From contig NZ_WWCP01000031.1 of the NCBI RefSeq assembly GCF_009857505.1, positions 1 through 64,000 of the forward strand: a stretch of 64,000 nt of DNA, given 5' to 3'. Of this stretch, positions 33,459 through 42,346 are shown piece after piece. The number at the start of each line of letters is the position of its first letter. The first letter of the stretch is position 1. Under the pieces are notes generated by a model. That model made no database searches. It had not been told where the DNA came from and saw only the letters and a program-made list of their open reading frames with translations. A program made the position numbers and the translations under genes. Source of the stretch: Duganella lactea. GTDB lineage: Bacteria; Pseudomonadota; Gammaproteobacteria; Burkholderiales; Burkholderiaceae_D.

Positions 33459-34400
33459 ATGCCCCTGCAGCGTCTGCCCCTGCTGGAGAGCGTGTTGCAC
33501 GCGATGAGCCTGGGCACCGTGGTGCTGGACAACGAGCGCCGCATCGTGTTGTGGAACACCTGGATGATCACGCATTCGGGCCTGACGCAGGAACAGGTCA
33601 GCGGCCGCGATTTCTTCGCCGTCTGCCCAGAGCTGCGCGGCGGCCGGGTGGACGCCGCCATCCAGTACGCGCTGCACAACAACTTCCCCTCGCTGCTGTC
33701 GCAAACCTTGAACAAGGCGCCGTTCGCGCTGTACCTGGGCGATGAACGCATCCAGCAGGCGCTGGAAGTGACGCCGATCGAGGTGGCCGGCGTGCCGCGC
33801 CATTGCCTGATCCAGGTGCACGACGTCAGCATCGCGGTCGGCCGCGAGAAGCTGCTGCGCGAGCAGACCATGGTGCTGCGCTCGCAGTCCTTCGCCGACG
33901 GCCTGACCGGCATCGCCAACCGCCGCCATTTCGACGCGGCGATCGAGAAGGAGCACCGGCGCGCCAAGCGTGGCGGCACGCCGCTGTCGCTGCTGATGAT
34001 CGACATCGACCACTTCAAGGCTTACAACGACTATTACGGCCACCAGAAAGGCGACCAGTGCCTGATCCAGGTGTCGGCCGCGCTGGCCGGCATGCTCAAA
34101 CGCCCTTGCGACCTGACGGCGCGCTACGGCGGTGAGGAATTCGCGATGATCCTGCCGGAGACCGGCGCCGGGCAGGCCCGGGCGATGGCCGAGGCGATAC
34201 GCGAGCGGGTGCAGGCGCTGGCGATCCGCCATGAACGCAACAGCGATCCGTCGCAGCGGGTCACGGTCAGCATCGGCATCGCCACGCAGCAGCCGGAGGC
34301 GCCGATGGAGATCGAGGCGCTGATCGGCGCCGCCGACCGCGCGCTGTACCAGGCCAAACGCGATGGCCGCAATCGGGTCGCCGCGTTGCAGCCGGCGTGA
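33459..34400 (+). CDS. PAS-GGDEF diguanylate cyclase
   Basis: A 313-residue protein: N-terminal PAS domain (about residues 8-130; VVLDNERRIVLWNTWM), a short helix, then a GGDEF domain (about 145-310). The active site reads GGEEF, which is compatible with cyclase activity, and the inhibitory I-site RPCD sits 5 residues before it. SFADGLTGIANRRHFD marks the domain start. It would make c-di-GMP from GTP under PAS control, with product inhibition. It begins 1 base after the CheC-like gene stop, so output of the CheY/CheC pair may be c-di-GMP. Confidence 0.92.
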   Translation: MPLQRLPLLESVLHAMSLGTVVLDNERRIVLWNTWMITHSGLTQEQVSGRDFFAVCPELRGGRVDAAIQYALHNNFPSLLSQTLNKAPFALYLGDERIQQALEVTPIEVAGVPRHCLIQVHDVSIAVGREKLLREQTMVLRSQSFADGLTGIANRRHFDAAIEKEHRRAKRGGTPLSLLMIDIDHFKAYNDYYGHQKGDQCLIQVSAALAGMLKRPCDLTARYGGEEFAMILPETGAGQARAMAEAIRERVQALAIRHERNSDPSQRVTVSIGIATQQPEAPMEIEALIGAADRALYQAKRDGRNRVAALQPA

Positions 34401-34414
34401 CGGACGCCGCGACC

Positions 34415-35251
34415 TCAGGTCCAGACGCGATAAATCCAGTAACGCTCATCGCTGGAGGCCAGCACCCGCGCCAGTTCCAGCGGACTATGGCCGGTGATCT
34501 CGCGCGCCTCGCGACACAAGTGCGCCTGGTCCGCGTAGCCGCCGCGTGCGGCGATATCGGACCACACGGCCTTGCCGGCCAGGTATTCTTCGCGCGCCTC
34601 AAAGAAGGCGTGTTCGGCGCGCTGAAAGCGCAGCAGCTTGCGCAGCGGCTGGCCGGCGCGCAGCTTGATGCGGCGCTCGATATTGCGCACGCCGCGTCCG
34701 AGCAGAGTGTCGGCCGCCTGCGCGGCCAGGTGGCGCACCCAGTCGCCCGCTGCGGCAGCGGCGCCGCCGGAACGCGTGGCTTGCCAGCGCGGCGCCAGAA
34801 AGTCCTCGATCAACGCCAGCCGTTCGGCGTCGCCGCGCGCGCTCAGCACCGCCTGCGACAGCGCCGTCCATTCCACGCCCAACACTTCGCCGACCGGCGC
34901 CCAGCGGTTCACCCAGGCCGACATATCCACGCCAGCCAGCGTGTGCAGCGCCTGCGGATAAAACATCACCATCAGCATGCGCACCGGACCGGGATTGTAG
35001 GTGATCAGGGGCCGCGTCTGCGGGCCACCAAAGAACGCGCGGAACGGCTCCGGCACGGCGCCCGGCGGATCGACCATCTCCACCTCACCCTCGATATAAA
35101 ACGTGACCGAGCAATGCGGCGTGGCCGGATAATGGTTGTAGCGGTCCTCGCGCTCGGTGAGCGGTGTCTCGACCGTGCTGCGCACGACATAGGCCCGCAC
35201 GCACGACGCCAGCGATTTGCGTGGGAAGATCAATCGGGTAGGCGTTTCCAT
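34415..35251 (-). CDS. AraC-family transcriptional regulator
   Basis: A 278-residue regulator with a ligand-sensing N-terminal region (DUF6597-like by appearance) and C-terminal AraC HTH domain (about residues 185-265): GVRNIERRIKLRAGQPLRKL, then WSDIAARGGYADQAHLCREA and F/H-S-P-L-E-L. I chose METPTRLIF since residues upstream lie in the intergenic region. It is divergent from the P450 gene with 89 bases between start codons, so the P450 is its likely target. Its ligand is unknown. Confidence 0.85.
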   Translation of the reverse strand: METPTRLIFPRKSLASCVRAYVVRSTVETPLTEREDRYNHYPATPHCSVTFYIEGEVEMVDPPGAVPEPFRAFFGGPQTRPLITYNPGPVRMLMVMFYPQALHTLAGVDMSAWVNRWAPVGEVLGVEWTALSQAVLSARGDAERLALIEDFLAPRWQATRSGGAAAAAGDWVRHLAAQAADTLLGRGVRNIERRIKLRAGQPLRKLLRFQRAEHAFFEAREEYLAGKAVWSDIAARGGYADQAHLCREAREITGHSPLELARVLASSDERYWIYRVWT

Positions 35252-35340
35252 GTCTGCTAGTGTATCCCAATGTCGTAAACGTTCAATACGCCCGCCGCCG
35301 GCAAGCGCACACTGAGGCATCTTCAATCAAGGAAGCCGCC

Positions 35341-36771
35341 ATGCAGAACACGATGACCGCCGCACTTCGCCACATGAACGACCTGCCGGGACCGCGTCCG
35401 TGGCCACTGGCAGGCAACCTGCCGCAGATACGGCCCACACGCATCCATCAGGACGTGGAGGCATGGGCGCGGCAATACGGCCCGCTGTTCCGGATGACGT
35501 TCGGCCGCACGCCACTGCTGGTGGTGGCCGACCATGAACTGGTCAGCGCCGTGCTGCGCGACCGGCCGGACGGATTCCGCCGCCCCGCCGTCACGGCCAG
35601 CGTATCCGATGAAATGGGCGGACGTCCGGGCGTGTTCATGGCCGAAGGCGCGGCATGGCGCGACCAGCGGCGCATGGTGATGGCGGCGCTGGCACCGCAT
35701 GCGGTCAAGGCTTATTTCCCTTCGCTGGTCAAGGTGGCGCTGCGGCTGCACAAGCACTGGCAGCAAGCGGCACGCGACGGCAGCGCGATCGACCTGACGG
35801 AAGATTTAAAACGCTACAGCACCGACATCGTCGCCGGGCTGGCGTTCGGCGCGGAGGTCAACACAGTCGAAGGCGGCGAGGATGTCATCCAGCGGCATCT
35901 GGACGTGGTGCTACCGGCGGTGGCGCGCCGCTCGATTGCGCCGTTTCCCTACTGGCGCTATGTCAAACTACCGCAGGACCGCCGGCTGGACGTGCACCTG
36001 CTGGCACTGAATCAGGCCATTGACGCGCTGGTCACCGCTGCCCGCACGCGGCTGGCCGCCGAACCAGCGCGCCGCGAGCATCCAGCCAATCTGCTGGAAG
36101 CGATGATCTGCGCGGCCGATGAAGGCGGCAGCGGCGTCACCGATGACGCGGTGGCCGGCAATGTCGCCACCATGCTGCTGGCGGGCGAAGACACCACCAG
36201 CAACACGCTGGCGTGGATGCTGTATCTGCTGCAGCACAATCCCGCCGCCATGCGGCAGGCGCGCGACGAAGTGCTGCGCGTCGCGCCCGATCCGGACAAG
36301 CTCACCATCGAGCAGGTCGATGCGCTGGACTATCTCGACGCCTGCGCGCAGGAAGCCATGCGTCTGAAGCCGGTGGCGCCGTTCATCCCGCTGGAAGCGC
36401 TGCGCGACAGCGCGGTGGGCGACGTGCGCGTGCCCAAGGGCGGCCTGGTATGGTGCGTGATGCGCAACCACAGCGTCTCCGAATCCCACGTGCCGGATGC
36501 GGCGGCGTTCCAGCCAGAGCGCTGGCTGCGGCGTGGCGAAGGCGCCATCAACAAGCACGTCTCGATGCCCTTCGGCGCCGGCCTGCGAACCTGCCCCGGA
36601 CGTTATCTGGCGCTGCTCGAAATCAAAATCGCCGCCGCCATGCTGCTCTCCAGCTTCAGCATCGAGTCGATCGACACCGAGGACGGCCAGCAACCCGAAG
36701 AACTGATGGCCTTCACCATGTCCCCCATCGGTCTGCGGATGCGCTTGCAACATGGCGAAGCTGCTGGGTGA
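35341..36771 (+). CDS. Cytochrome P450
   Basis: A 476-residue class of P450 resembling long-chain bacterial forms. Features: proline-rich start LPGPRPWPLAGNL, I-helix AGEDTTSN, ExxR motif in AQEAMRLKPVAP, and heme loop FGAGLRTCPGR with the axial Cys. No transmembrane anchor. It would hydroxylate an unknown lipophilic substrate, needing reductase partners not found nearby. Start chosen at the ATG in front of the proline-rich segment. The divergent AraC gene probably regulates it. Confidence 0.92.
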   Translation: MQNTMTAALRHMNDLPGPRPWPLAGNLPQIRPTRIHQDVEAWARQYGPLFRMTFGRTPLLVVADHELVSAVLRDRPDGFRRPAVTASVSDEMGGRPGVFMAEGAAWRDQRRMVMAALAPHAVKAYFPSLVKVALRLHKHWQQAARDGSAIDLTEDLKRYSTDIVAGLAFGAEVNTVEGGEDVIQRHLDVVLPAVARRSIAPFPYWRYVKLPQDRRLDVHLLALNQAIDALVTAARTRLAAEPARREHPANLLEAMICAADEGGSGVTDDAVAGNVATMLLAGEDTTSNTLAWMLYLLQHNPAAMRQARDEVLRVAPDPDKLTIEQVDALDYLDACAQEAMRLKPVAPFIPLEALRDSAVGDVRVPKGGLVWCVMRNHSVSESHVPDAAAFQPERWLRRGEGAINKHVSMPFGAGLRTCPGRYLALLEIKIAAAMLLSSFSIESIDTEDGQQPEELMAFTMSPIGLRMRLQHGEAAG

Positions 36772-36782
36772 CAGCCCGCCAT

Positions 36783-36807
36783 AAAAAAACGACGCCGTAG
36801 CGTCGTT
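36783..36807 (-). terminator. Intrinsic terminator of edd-eda
   Basis: ACGACGC and GCGTCGT form a 7-bp stem with a CGTA loop; on the minus strand it runs into seven T residues. It lies 8 bases beyond the eda stop and faces the end of the P450 gene. Confidence 0.8.
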
Positions 36808-36814
36808 GGTGGGC

Positions 36815-37441
36815 TTAGGCGCGCAGGGCGCTGGCGGCTTTGGCCAGGGCGGTGATCTTGTCCCACTCGCCGTTGGCGATCAGGTCTTTCGGCGTCAGCC
36901 ACGAGCCGCCGACGCACGCCACGTTCTTCAGCTTGAGGAACTGCGGCGCGGTCTCGATCGAGATGCCGCCGGTTGGGCAGAAGGTGACGTCAGGCAGCGG
37001 GCCGCCGATGCCGTTCAACATGCCGACGCCGCCCGCCGGCACCGCCGGGAACAGTTTCAGCTGCTTGAAGCCCTGCTCGCGCGCGATCATCACTTCGGAT
37101 GGCGTCATCACGCCCGGCAGCAGCGGCAGGCCGCTGCTTTTGGCGGCGGCGATCAGCGCCGGCGTCAGTCCCGGCGATACGCCGAACACCGCGCCGGCGT
37201 CGCGCGCGGCGGCGAATTCTTCCGGCATCGTCAGCGTGCCGACGCCGACGATGGCGCCATCCACCGACGTCATGGCCTTGATCGCGCCCAGACCGTGCTG
37301 GGTGCGCAGCGTGACTTCCAGCACGCGGATGCCACCGGCCACCAGCGCTTTGGCCAGCGGAACCGCATGTTCAGGGTCGTCGATCGCGATCACCGGGATG
37401 ACGGCCGAAGTACGCATAATATCGAGAAGAGACAGAGTCAT
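36815..37441 (-). CDS. eda: KDPG aldolase (2-dehydro-3-deoxy-phosphogluconate aldolase)
   Basis: A 208-residue Eda, cleaving KDPG to pyruvate and glyceraldehyde-3-phosphate at the end of the Entner-Doudoroff pathway. Recognisable blocks are PVIAIDDPEHAVPLAKALVA, VLEVTLRT, VGVGTLTMPEE and FKQLKLFPAVPAGG, which includes the Schiff-base Lys; CPTGGI binds phosphate. I chose the ATG directly after the edd stop (1-base gap); the upstream codons belong to edd. A terminator follows. Confidence 0.95.
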   Translation of the reverse strand: MTLSLLDIMRTSAVIPVIAIDDPEHAVPLAKALVAGGIRVLEVTLRTQHGLGAIKAMTSVDGAIVGVGTLTMPEEFAAARDAGAVFGVSPGLTPALIAAAKSSGLPLLPGVMTPSEVMIAREQGFKQLKLFPAVPAGGVGMLNGIGGPLPDVTFCPTGGISIETAPQFLKLKNVACVGGSWLTPKDLIANGEWDKITALAKAASALRA

Positions 37442-37442
37442 A

Positions 37443-39365
37443 TCAGGCATCTTTCTTGGTCGAGAAATCTTCGTCGGAACCCGGCACGGTGTTACCGACC
37501 GGTTCTTTTTCATGCAGATTCACCGTGGTGGCGATCGGCGAGGGCAGCGGGAAAGTGGTGGCGCCCTGCTCCGCTTCGGACACGCTGTTGCGGAACATGG
37601 AGAACAGTTCGCGCCCCATGCCCACATGGTTGACCGACATGTCGGCATGCGCCATGGAGCGCGCGTGCCACACGGCGGAATCGACGATCGCCTCCAGCGT
37701 GCCGGTTTCGGCGCACACTTTGATGATGTCGCCGTCGCGCACCAGGCCCAATGGGCCGCCGGCCAGAATCTCCGGCGACACGTGGATCGCCGCCGGCACC
37801 TTGCCCGACGCGCCCGACATGCGGCCGTCGGTCACCAGCGCCACCTTGCGGCCGGCGTCCTGCAGATTGGCCAGCGCCGGGGTCAGAGCGTGCAGTTCCG
37901 GCATGCCGTTGGCGCGCGGGCCCTGGAAGCGGATCACGGCCACGAAGTCGCGATCCAGCTGACCGGCCTTGTACGCGTCCATGAAGTCTTCCTGCGAATT
38001 GAACACCAGCGCCGGCGCCTGCACGGTGCGGTGCTGCGGCTTCACGGCCGACACCTTCATCACCGCGCGGCCCAGATTACCCTTCACCAGCACCATGCCG
38101 CCGTCCGGCGAGAACGCCGCGTCGACCTTGCGCAGCACCTTGTCGTCGCCGGAGACCAGCGGCGCGTCTTTCCACACCACGCCCTTGCCCCCCTCGCCCA
38201 GGAACGGCTCGGCGCAGTGCGCGCGCAGGCCCTTGCCCAGAATCGTGGTGACGTCGTCGTGCAGCAGGCCCGCGTCCAGCAGTTCGCGGATGACGAAACC
38301 GGTGCCGCCGGCGGCGTGGAAGTGGTTGACGTCCGCTTCGCCGTTCGGGTAGATGCGGCACAGCAGCGGCACCACTTTCGACAGCTCGTCGAAGTCGTTC
38401 CAGTCGATCACGATGCCGGCCGCCTTGGCGATGGCCACCAGGTGCAGCGTGTGGTTGGTCGAACCGCCGGTGGTCAGCAAAGCCACCAGCGCGTTGACGA
38501 TGGCTTTTTCATCGACAATGTGGCCGACCGGGAGGTATTCGCTACCTTGGTCGCTGATCACGGCGGCGCGCTGGGCGGCGGCCTTGGTCAGCTCATCGCG
38601 CAGCGGCGTGTTCGGGGTGATGAAGGCGGCGCCGGGCAGGTGCAGACCCATGACTTCCATCAGCATCTGGTTGGAATTGGCGGTGCCGTAGAAGGTGCAG
38701 GTGCCGGCGCCGTGATACGACTGCGACTCGCCTTCCAACAGCTCGGCGCGGCCTACCTTGCCTTGCGCGTACAGCTGGCGGATCTTGGCTTTCTCGGAGT
38801 TGGACAGGCCGGAAGTCATCGGCCCGGCCGGCACGAACACCGCCGGCAGATGGCCGAAGTGCAGCGCGCCGATCAGCAGGCCCGGCACGATCTTGTCGCA
38901 CACACCCAGGTACAGCGCCGAGTCGAACATATTGTGCGACAGCGCCACGGCGGTCGACATGGCGATCGCGTCACGCGAGAACAGCGACAACTCCATGCCC
39001 GGCTGCCCTTGCGTGACGCCGTCACACATGGCGGGCGTGCCACCGGCGAATTGCGCCACCGCGCCCACTTCGCGCACCGCTTGTTTGATGATTTCCGGGA
39101 AGCGCTCGAACGGCTGGTGCGCCGACAGCATGTCGTTGTAGGCCGAAACAATCGCCACCGATGGCTTCTTCACCTCTTTCAGCACCAGCTTGTCGTTGGC
39201 CGGGAAAGCGGCAAAGCCGTGCGCCAGGTTGGTACAAGCCAGCGTGCCGCGCTGCGGGCCCTTGACGCGGGCCGCCTCAAGATGCGCCAGATACGCGCCG
39301 CGCGAAGGTTTGCTACGTTCAATAATGCGATTGGTGACAGTTTCCAGTACTGGATGCAACGCCAT
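37443..39365 (-). CDS. edd: Phosphogluconate dehydratase
   Basis: A 640-residue Edd of the IlvD/Edd iron-sulphur dehydratase family, turning 6-phosphogluconate into KDPG. The start MALHPVLETVTNRIIERSKP is typical of Edd. Conserved Cys sit in TPAMCDGVTQGQPGMELSLF, YLGVCDKIVPGLL and GTCTFYGTANSNQ, which hold the cluster. It leads the edd-eda operon. A HexR-like operator lies 27 bases upstream, so 6-phosphogluconate-derived KDPG should induce it. Confidence 0.95.
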   Translation of the reverse strand: MALHPVLETVTNRIIERSKPSRGAYLAHLEAARVKGPQRGTLACTNLAHGFAAFPANDKLVLKEVKKPSVAIVSAYNDMLSAHQPFERFPEIIKQAVREVGAVAQFAGGTPAMCDGVTQGQPGMELSLFSRDAIAMSTAVALSHNMFDSALYLGVCDKIVPGLLIGALHFGHLPAVFVPAGPMTSGLSNSEKAKIRQLYAQGKVGRAELLEGESQSYHGAGTCTFYGTANSNQMLMEVMGLHLPGAAFITPNTPLRDELTKAAAQRAAVISDQGSEYLPVGHIVDEKAIVNALVALLTTGGSTNHTLHLVAIAKAAGIVIDWNDFDELSKVVPLLCRIYPNGEADVNHFHAAGGTGFVIRELLDAGLLHDDVTTILGKGLRAHCAEPFLGEGGKGVVWKDAPLVSGDDKVLRKVDAAFSPDGGMVLVKGNLGRAVMKVSAVKPQHRTVQAPALVFNSQEDFMDAYKAGQLDRDFVAVIRFQGPRANGMPELHALTPALANLQDAGRKVALVTDGRMSGASGKVPAAIHVSPEILAGGPLGLVRDGDIIKVCAETGTLEAIVDSAVWHARSMAHADMSVNHVGMGRELFSMFRNSVSEAEQGATTFPLPSPIATTVNLHEKEPVGNTVPGSDEDFSTKKDA

Positions 39366-39391
39366 GATCGTTCCTTATGAATGGATTGCGT

Positions 39392-39405
39392 GAAATTTTA
39401 CTACA
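39392..39405 (-). promoter_or_regulatory. Candidate HexR operator upstream of edd
   Basis: On the minus strand the site reads TGTAGTAAAATTTC, identical over 14 bases to the site upstream of zwf. It has the TGTA...TTT half-palindromic look of HexR operators. HexR is encoded 4.4 kb away. Confidence 0.65.
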
Positions 39406-39527
39406 AATAATCGACATCCACCGCTTTTATTAGCTGGCTGGCGGCTGCTGGCGGTGTGTTGACGGATGCGCGACACGGCACGACCATCCTTCCAAGACTG
39501 CAAAAATTCAGGCGCCACGCTGAAACC

Positions 39528-39540
39528 GTAGTGAATTTAC
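39528..39540 (+). promoter_or_regulatory. Candidate HexR operator upstream of pgi
   Basis: GTAGTGAATTTAC differs by one base from the core GTAGTAAATTTAC found before zwf. It lies 47 bases before the pgi ATG. Confidence 0.5.
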
Positions 39541-39587
39541 CGAATTTTCCTGTATCATTCCGTCATCCTCCCCCTATTCACAACATT

Positions 39588-41240
39588 ATGCGCTCGCCTG
39601 CACTCACTTCCACCGCCAGTTTCAAAGCCCTCGAATCCCACGCCGCCGAAGCCAGGGACTGGCAACTGCGCTCGCTGTTCGCGCACGACGCCCAGCGTTT
39701 TCCCAAGCTGACGGTCGACGCGGCCGGCCTGTTCCTGGACTATTCCAAGAATCGCCTGAACACCGCCACCATCGGCCTGCTGCTGGATCTGGCCCGCGAG
39801 CGCGGCGTGGAGCGCCAGCGCGACGCCATGCTCAATGGCGAGAAGATCAATCTTACCGAACAACGCGCCGTGCTGCACACCGCGTTGCGCATGCCGCGCG
39901 GCAAGCAATTGGTGGTCGACGGCCAGGACATCAACGCCGACGTGCACGCGGTGCTCGACCATGTGAAGGAATTCACCGACCGCGTGCGCGGCGGCCAGTG
40001 GCTGGGCTACAGCGGCAAGCAGATCACCGACATCATCAACATCGGCATCGGCGGCTCGGACCTCGGCCCGAAGATGGCCGTGCTGGCGCTGCGCTCGTAC
40101 TCGCATCCGCGCCTGAAGATGCACTTCGTGTCCAACGTTGACGGCCATGACATGGACGCGGCGCTGGCGCAGGTCAATCCCGAAACCACGCTGTTCATCG
40201 TCGCCTCCAAAACCTTCACCACCGCCGAGACCATGCTGAACGCGGGCACCGCCCGCAACTGGTTCCTGCAAAGCGGCGGCAAGCAGGAAGACCTGGCCAA
40301 GCACTTCGTGGCGGTATCGACCAACACCAAGGCGGTGGCCGAATTCGGCATCGACACCGCCAATATGTTCCCGTTCTGGGACTGGGTTGGCGGCCGTTAT
40401 TCGGTGTGGTCGGCGATCGGCCTGTCGGTGGCGCTGGCGGTGGGCTTCGGCTACTTCGCCGATTTCCTGGCGGGCGCGCACGCGATGGATGAACACTTCC
40501 GCGAGGCGCCGCTGGAACAGAACATGCCGGTGCTGCTGGCGATGGTCGGTTTCTGGAACCGCCAGTTCCTGAACGCCGGTTCACTGTCGATCGCGCCGTA
40601 CCATCAGGATCTGAACCGCTTCCCGGCCTATCTGCAACAGCTGGACATGGAGTCCAACGGCAAGCGCGTGACGCGCAACGGCGACGCGGTCGATACCGTC
40701 ACCTGCCCCGTGGTCTGGGGCGAGTGCGGCACCAATGCGCAGCACGCGTACTTCCAGCTGCTGCACCAGGGCACCGATGTGACGCCGATCGATTTCATCG
40801 CCGCGCTGCGCGCGACGCACGATCTGGCCGGCCATCATGACGCGCTGCTGGCCAACTGCTTCGCGCAGTCGGAAGCCTTCATGACCGGCAAGACCGCCGA
40901 TGAGGTGCGCGCCGATCTGGCGGGCCAGAACCTGACGCCGGAGCAGATCGAGGCGCTGGTGCCGCATAAGACGTTCCCCGGCAACCGTCCGTCGAACACG
41001 ATTCTGATGGATCAGTTGACGCCCGGCGCACTGGGCGCGCTGATTGCGCTGTATGAGCACAAGACCTTCGTGCAGGGTGTACTCTGGGACGTCAACAGCT
41101 TCGATCAGTGGGGCGTGGAGCTGGGCAAGGTACTGGCCAGGAATATCCAGTCGGAGTTGAGCGGCGAGGCGCAGCCGGATCGTCACGATAGTTCGACCAA
41201 TGGCCTGATTGGCATGGCCAAGGCGGCGCAGCACATCTAA
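39588..41240 (+). CDS. pgi: Glucose-6-phosphate isomerase
   Basis: A 550-residue Pgi interconverting glucose- and fructose-6-phosphate. Sugar isomerase blocks include IGIGGSDLGPKMAVLAL, VASKTFTTAETMLNA, VGGRYSVWSAIGL and a late TPGALGALIALYEHKTFVQG, with the catalytic Lys/His region at SFDQWGVELGK. I chose the ATG 47 bases after a HexR-like site, since earlier codons fall in that regulatory region. It lies between edd-eda and zwf and channels fructose-6-phosphate back to the Entner-Doudoroff route. Confidence 0.95.
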   Translation: MRSPALTSTASFKALESHAAEARDWQLRSLFAHDAQRFPKLTVDAAGLFLDYSKNRLNTATIGLLLDLARERGVERQRDAMLNGEKINLTEQRAVLHTALRMPRGKQLVVDGQDINADVHAVLDHVKEFTDRVRGGQWLGYSGKQITDIINIGIGGSDLGPKMAVLALRSYSHPRLKMHFVSNVDGHDMDAALAQVNPETTLFIVASKTFTTAETMLNAGTARNWFLQSGGKQEDLAKHFVAVSTNTKAVAEFGIDTANMFPFWDWVGGRYSVWSAIGLSVALAVGFGYFADFLAGAHAMDEHFREAPLEQNMPVLLAMVGFWNRQFLNAGSLSIAPYHQDLNRFPAYLQQLDMESNGKRVTRNGDAVDTVTCPVVWGECGTNAQHAYFQLLHQGTDVTPIDFIAALRATHDLAGHHDALLANCFAQSEAFMTGKTADEVRADLAGQNLTPEQIEALVPHKTFPGNRPSNTILMDQLTPGALGALIALYEHKTFVQGVLWDVNSFDQWGVELGKVLARNIQSELSGEAQPDRHDSSTNGLIGMAKAAQHI

Positions 41241-41266
41241 CCCGACCGACAGGGACCAACACCAGC

Positions 41267-42166
41267 ATGAGCAATCCACCTATCACCGTAGCTTACGACG
41301 CCGTCATGCAGACCGGCGAGTGCCCGTTGTGGCATGCGCGGGAACAGGCGCTGTATTGGGTCGACATTCCGGCCTTTACCGTGCACCGCCTCGATCCGGC
41401 CAGCGGCGCGCATCGCGCATGGAAGCTGCCCAGCGAGCCGGCGACGCTGGCGATCAGCGACCAGGGCGGCCTGGTGGTGGCGATGCGCAGCGGCTTCGCG
41501 CATCTGGACACCGGCAGCGATGAAGTCAGGCTGACGCAAATCGTCGCGGCGCCTTACGATCAGTCGATCACGCGTTTCAACGACGGCCATGTGGACCCGG
41601 CGGGCCGCTTCTGGGTCGGCACCATCTACGAGCCGCGCGACCAGCCGGCGGCGCAGATGTTCGTGCTGGAACAGGGCAAGCTGCGCCAGGCCTGGTCGGG
41701 CGGCATGACCAACTCGAATGGGTCCGGCTTCAGCCCCGACCAGAAAACCATGTATCACGCCGACACGGCGGCGCATCGGGTGTATCGTTATGACTACGAT
41801 GTGGCCGCCGGCACGGTGGCCAACCAGCGCGTGCTACACCAGTTCTCGGCCGACAAGGAGCACCACTACGGCGGCCGCCCGGATGGCGCCGCGGTGGACA
41901 GCGAAGGCAATTACTGGGTGGCGATGTTTGAGGGCGCACGGATCGTCAAGCTGTCGCCGCAAGGCGAGCTGCTGGGCGAGATCGGATTGCCGGTGCGCTG
42001 CCCGACCATGCCGGCGTTCGGCGGACCGGACCTGCGCACCTTGTACGTCACCAGCGCGGGCGCGCGTCCGACGGCGGAACTGGCGCAGTATCCGCTCAGC
42101 GGCAAGCTGCTGGCGATGCCGATGCAGGTCGCCGGCCGCGCCGAACCGGCCTATCGCTGGCGCTGA
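41267..42166 (+). CDS. SMP-30/gluconolactonase/LRE-family protein
   Basis: A 299-residue six-bladed beta-propeller of the SMP-30 lactonase family: GECPLWHAREQALYWVDI (metal Glu), a central RFNDGHVDPAGRFWVGT, SNGSGFSPDQKTMYHADT and GRPDGAAVDSEGNYWVA supply the metal-binding Glu, Asn and Asp residues. Members hydrolyse sugar lactones. No separate pgl is visible in this cluster, so it could supply 6-phosphogluconolactonase or gluconolactonase activity between zwf and edd; that is inference from position. It starts 26 bases after pgi. Confidence 0.85.
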   Translation: MSNPPITVAYDAVMQTGECPLWHAREQALYWVDIPAFTVHRLDPASGAHRAWKLPSEPATLAISDQGGLVVAMRSGFAHLDTGSDEVRLTQIVAAPYDQSITRFNDGHVDPAGRFWVGTIYEPRDQPAAQMFVLEQGKLRQAWSGGMTNSNGSGFSPDQKTMYHADTAAHRVYRYDYDVAAGTVANQRVLHQFSADKEHHYGGRPDGAAVDSEGNYWVAMFEGARIVKLSPQGELLGEIGLPVRCPTMPAFGGPDLRTLYVTSAGARPTAELAQYPLSGKLLAMPMQVAGRAEPAYRWR

Positions 42167-42170
42167 TCCA

Positions 42171-42200
42171 CGTCACGCCCGCGCAGGCGGGAGCCCATGG
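42171..42200. repeat. Dispersed palindromic repeat between the SMP-30 gene and zwf
   Basis: CGTCACGCCCGC-GCA-GGCGGGAGCCCATGG follows the GTCATTCCCGC...GCGGGAATCCA pattern of the repeat family also seen at 31593 and 29792. Its stem is CCCGC/GCGGG. Confidence 0.55.
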
Positions 42201-42238
42201 AACGCCTGCCCTGCGCCACTCTGTAATGCACTCTGTAA

Positions 42239-42287
42239 TGTAGTAAAATTTCTTGCAAAGCACCTCTATAAGTAGTAAATTTACAGT
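42239..42287 (+). promoter_or_regulatory. Two candidate HexR operators upstream of zwf
   Basis: TGTAGTAAAATTTC (42239-42252) is identical to the edd site. A second copy, GTAGTAAATTTACAGT (42272-42287), includes the palindrome GTAAATTTAC. They are 33 bases apart, about three DNA turns, so two HexR dimers could bind one face. Confidence 0.65.
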
Positions 42288-42346
42288 AGCGGCCGCACCA
42301 GCTCGCGGCCATTCCTCCGGCACTTTTTTGCGACGATTTTCATATT

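Noticed and set aside
36840..39380. 846-codon open frame on the plus strand
   Set aside because: Antisense to edd-eda, which are certain; the product is His/Arg/Gln-rich without motif.
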